A DNA stretch of 64,000 nt from positions 1-64,000 of the forward strand of contig JBBCJB010000019.1 in assembly GCA_037190485.1 (NCBI GenBank), in the 5' to 3' direction. This document shows positions 62,147 through 64,000 of the stretch, piece by piece. The position numbers were made by a program, and so were the translations under genes. A model generated the notes under the pieces. It was not told where the DNA came from. It saw only the letters and a list, made by a program, of their open reading frames with translations, and did not search any database. The DNA comes from Parapedobacter sp037190485. Its GTDB lineage: Bacteria > Bacteroidota > Bacteroidia > Sphingobacteriales > Sphingobacteriaceae. Numbering within the stretch: the stretch's first letter is position 1; the number at the start of each line of letters is the position of its first letter.

Positions 62147-63511
62147 TTAAACAGCGCGGCTGAACACCGGCTCGCTGAACCGCTTATTGTGCAAACGTTC
62201 ATCGAAGGCCATGCAGATGTTGCGTAGGAACGGAAAACCTTGCTGCGTGACCCAAACCGATGCGCCGTCCCACGTAGCCAACCCATCGGCAAAGAGCGGC
62301 GACAACCGCTTCAGTACCCGCATGGCCGCCGCGCTCGGGAAGTCGAGCCGGGCACGTCCCCGGCACATGATGTCCAAAACCTGCTTCCGAACGCGCAAAT
62401 CCTCGTCGGTAAGCACATGCCCCTTGGCCAACGGCAATGTGCCGGATCCGATGAGCGCCCAATATTCTTCGACCGTTTTGGCATTCTGGGCGAACGCCGT
62501 CCAACAATCGCTGATCGCCGACACGCCCAACCCGATTTGAAGGGGCGTGTATCGGTCGGTGTATCCCATGAAATTGCGATGCAAACGCCCCGATGCGGCA
62601 GCGATGCAAAGGTCGTCTTCGGGCAGTGCAAAGTGATCCATCCCGACATCCCGGAAACCGGCCTCGAGGATCCGGGCTTTGCCAACTGTGTATAGCATCA
62701 ACTTCTCGGCGCCCTGCGGCAGGTCGCTTTCATTGTAGTGCCGCTGCCCAGGCCTGATCCAAGGCACATGGGCATATCCGTAAAACGAAATGCGATCGGG
62801 TCCGAGTGCCAAGGCTTTCTCGACGGTTGTCGAAACCGTTTCCGAGGTCTGTCGGGGCAGGCCATAGATGAGGTCGAAATTGATTGACGTGTAGCCGATG
62901 CGGCGGGCATCTTCCATGACCCGCCGTACATCCGCCTCGGTTTGCCTACGGTTGATCAGCCGCTGTATCTGTTCATCGAAATCCTGGATCCCCAGGCTGA
63001 GCCGCCTGAACCCCAGTTCATATAAGGTCTTGAGGTGATCTTCGGTCGTGTTGGCCGGATGGGCCTCGAACGAGAAGGACGCGCCTTCGACGATGCGGGC
63101 ATGTTGGCGGATGCCCGCCACCAAACGGTGCAGTTGCTCCGGACTGAAGAATGTAGGCGTGCCGCCCCCGAGGTGGATGTCACTGATGGGAATGGTCAAC
63201 GTGCCCAGCTGCGCTCGGTACAGGCGCCATTCTTCCAGCACCGAATTGACATAGGGTATCTCCAGCCCGTGGTTTTTGGTAATCCGGGTATTGCATCCGC
63301 AATAGGTGCATAGGCTTTCGCAGAAGGGCAGGTGGACATAGAGGCTGATTCCTTGTGAAGAGGATGCACCGAACTGCTCCTTGACGCAGCCTTTCCATTT
63401 TTCAGCACTCCATTCCCCGGGCTCCCAATACGGCACCGTGGGGTAGCTTGTATAGCGTGGCGCGGCGACATTGTACCGTTCGGCCAGCCGGTCGTGATTC
63501 AGGTTATCCAT
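62147..63511 (-). CDS. hemN: oxygen-independent coproporphyrinogen III oxidase
   Basis: A 454-residue radical SAM enzyme that makes protoporphyrinogen when oxygen is low. The cluster motif in FCESLCTYCGC has Cys64, Cys68 and Cys71, followed by Cys73. Other signs are GGGTPTFFSPEQL and the C-terminal HemN domain. Grouping with cbb3 assembly genes fits heme supply under microaerobic growth. The ATG overlaps the end of the preceding small gene by 8 bp. Confidence 0.96.
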   Translation of the reverse strand: MDNLNHDRLAERYNVAAPRYTSYPTVPYWEPGEWSAEKWKGCVKEQFGASSSQGISLYVHLPFCESLCTYCGCNTRITKNHGLEIPYVNSVLEEWRLYRAQLGTLTIPISDIHLGGGTPTFFSPEQLHRLVAGIRQHARIVEGASFSFEAHPANTTEDHLKTLYELGFRRLSLGIQDFDEQIQRLINRRQTEADVRRVMEDARRIGYTSINFDLIYGLPRQTSETVSTTVEKALALGPDRISFYGYAHVPWIRPGQRHYNESDLPQGAEKLMLYTVGKARILEAGFRDVGMDHFALPEDDLCIAAASGRLHRNFMGYTDRYTPLQIGLGVSAISDCWTAFAQNAKTVEEYWALIGSGTLPLAKGHVLTDEDLRVRKQVLDIMCRGRARLDFPSAAAMRVLKRLSPLFADGLATWDGASVWVTQQGFPFLRNICMAFDERLHNKRFSEPVFSRAV

Positions 63512-63962
63512 GATTCCGGTTGGTTATGGTTACGTTCACCGATTCGGCCCGCTCTTCCCGAACGCAGTCGCGCTGGCAGCAACAGGCCTTTCCGACGCAC
63601 CTTCCCGACTGCCACGCATCGAGGTTGCGGATGATGTGCTTCGCGACATTGTGTTCGGATTGGTCGCCGTCGGGTACGTTGGCGATCTGGAAACCCATGC
63701 GCGTGGCTTCACGAAGGTCGATGTGCGTGGTGATACGCGATCGGGTCACGATTTTTTTCACGCCCAAGTGTTTCAGCTCCCACAGCATCTCGCGATCAAG
63801 GATATCGTACGGGGATACGATCACGATTTCCTTGCCTTGTGCATAAGCTACCGTTCGCAAATCCAATTGATTGGATATGAGTGTCAAATCATGCCTTTTC
63901 CCATTGGCTAGCACCAAGTGCTCCTTTTCCGGGGATTTTATGCTGTAAGCGATTGCTTTCAT
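63504..63962 (-). CDS. truncated 2-hydroxyacid-dehydrogenase-like protein with a five-cysteine tail
   Basis: A 152-residue protein. Residues 1-100 resemble the N-terminal substrate domain of D-lactate-type dehydrogenases: MKAIAYSIKSPEKEHLVLAN, then LGVKKIVTRSRITTHIDL and FQIANVPDG. The NAD-binding domain that should follow is missing. In its place is a short tail with CX4CCCX3C (Cys122, 127, 128, 129 and 133). So it is unlikely to be a dehydrogenase and might bind a metal or cluster. It overlaps hemN by 8 bp and heads the hemN-ccoI-ccoS unit. An in-frame ATG at 63998 is less likely. The 38 bp to the window end hold no recognisable feature. Confidence 0.75.
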   Translation of the reverse strand: MKAIAYSIKSPEKEHLVLANGKRHDLTLISNQLDLRTVAYAQGKEIVIVSPYDILDREMLWELKHLGVKKIVTRSRITTHIDLREATRMGFQIANVPDGDQSEHNVAKHIIRNLDAWQSGRCVGKACCCQRDCVREERAESVNVTITNRNHG

Positions 63963-64000
63963 CCTTTTGCCTGAATTGGACCTGGGTGCCCTATACAACC

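Noticed and set aside
1..64000. tRNA, rRNA, CRISPR arrays and riboswitches
   Set aside because: No cloverleaf with a T-arm pattern, no ribosomal RNA stretch and no regularly spaced repeat-spacer array was found on reading both strands by eye; a covariance-model search would be needed to exclude weaker RNA elements.

Overview
The window comes from a Bacteroidota chromosome, most likely a Sphingobacteriales member that is GC-rich for the phylum; the genus cannot be fixed from the sequence alone. The assignment rests on gene content typical of the phylum: an E1 alpha/beta fusion dehydrogenase, a CcoN-CcoO fusion with a one-heme CcoP, GlsA/GlsB-type glycine-lipid acyltransferases, a DAHP synthase-chorismate mutase fusion, and the block CBS protein-nadK-DUF6089/PorG-uppS-bamA-ompH-ompH. 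Promoters follow the Bacteroidota -7 pattern TAnnTTTG with a TTG-type -33 element, and Shine-Dalgarno sequences are weak or absent. The region reads as core chromosome. The only mobile-looking sequence is a 177-bp MITE-like element near 22.3 kb. I see no rRNA, tRNA, CRISPR array, transposase gene or phage gene.

Layout. 0-1.3 kb: the 3' end of an outer-membrane beta-barrel-like gene, an ExbD gene and a small secreted protein. 1.4-7.35 kb: a MarR regulator followed by a complete, tightly overlapped histidine utilisation operon (hutH-U-I-G) that degrades histidine to glutamate and formamide. 7.35-12 kb: an orphan OmpR-type response regulator, then a TlpA-like thioredoxin downstream of alaS. 12-13.4 kb: an OmpA-family protein. 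13.4-18.9 kb: a shikimate/phenylalanine operon (pheA, DAHP synthase-chorismate mutase, aroA, aroC, plus a ROK protein). A short leader ORF made almost entirely of Phe, Tyr and Trp codons, followed by a perfect terminator and a competing antiterminator pairing, precedes it; this looks like a ribosome-stalling attenuator. 18.9-21.3 kb: the E1 fusion.

21.5-28.8 kb: a basic-secretory-protein peptidase with the MITE-like element just upstream, a sensor kinase/response regulator pair, small membrane proteins, a DUF721/DciA-like protein, recF and tilS. 28.8-38 kb: a long LptA/OstA-like envelope protein with Asp-Ser repeats that overlaps a DoxX gene tail to tail, SprT-like and M28 peptidases, a CBS protein, a YqeY protein and the two glycine-lipid acyltransferases. 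38-45.2 kb: the envelope biogenesis block, including a PorG-like (type IX secretion) protein, UppS, BamA and two Skp/OmpH chaperones, closed by a strong terminator. 45.4-47.5 kb: a membrane Fe-S protein and a CCG-domain partner. 47.6-53.5 kb: a complete tripartite RND efflux pump.

53.5-64 kb: the cbb3 oxidase in two minus-strand operons. ccoNO-Q-P-G-(short)H-safE encodes the oxidase and some accessory proteins. A second unit encodes a truncated 2-hydroxyacid-dehydrogenase-like protein with a five-cysteine tail, hemN, ccoI and ccoS. The cysteine-tail protein overlaps hemN and is the most interesting unexplained gene here. Degenerate 7-8 nt tandem repeats recur just after stop codons at several places.
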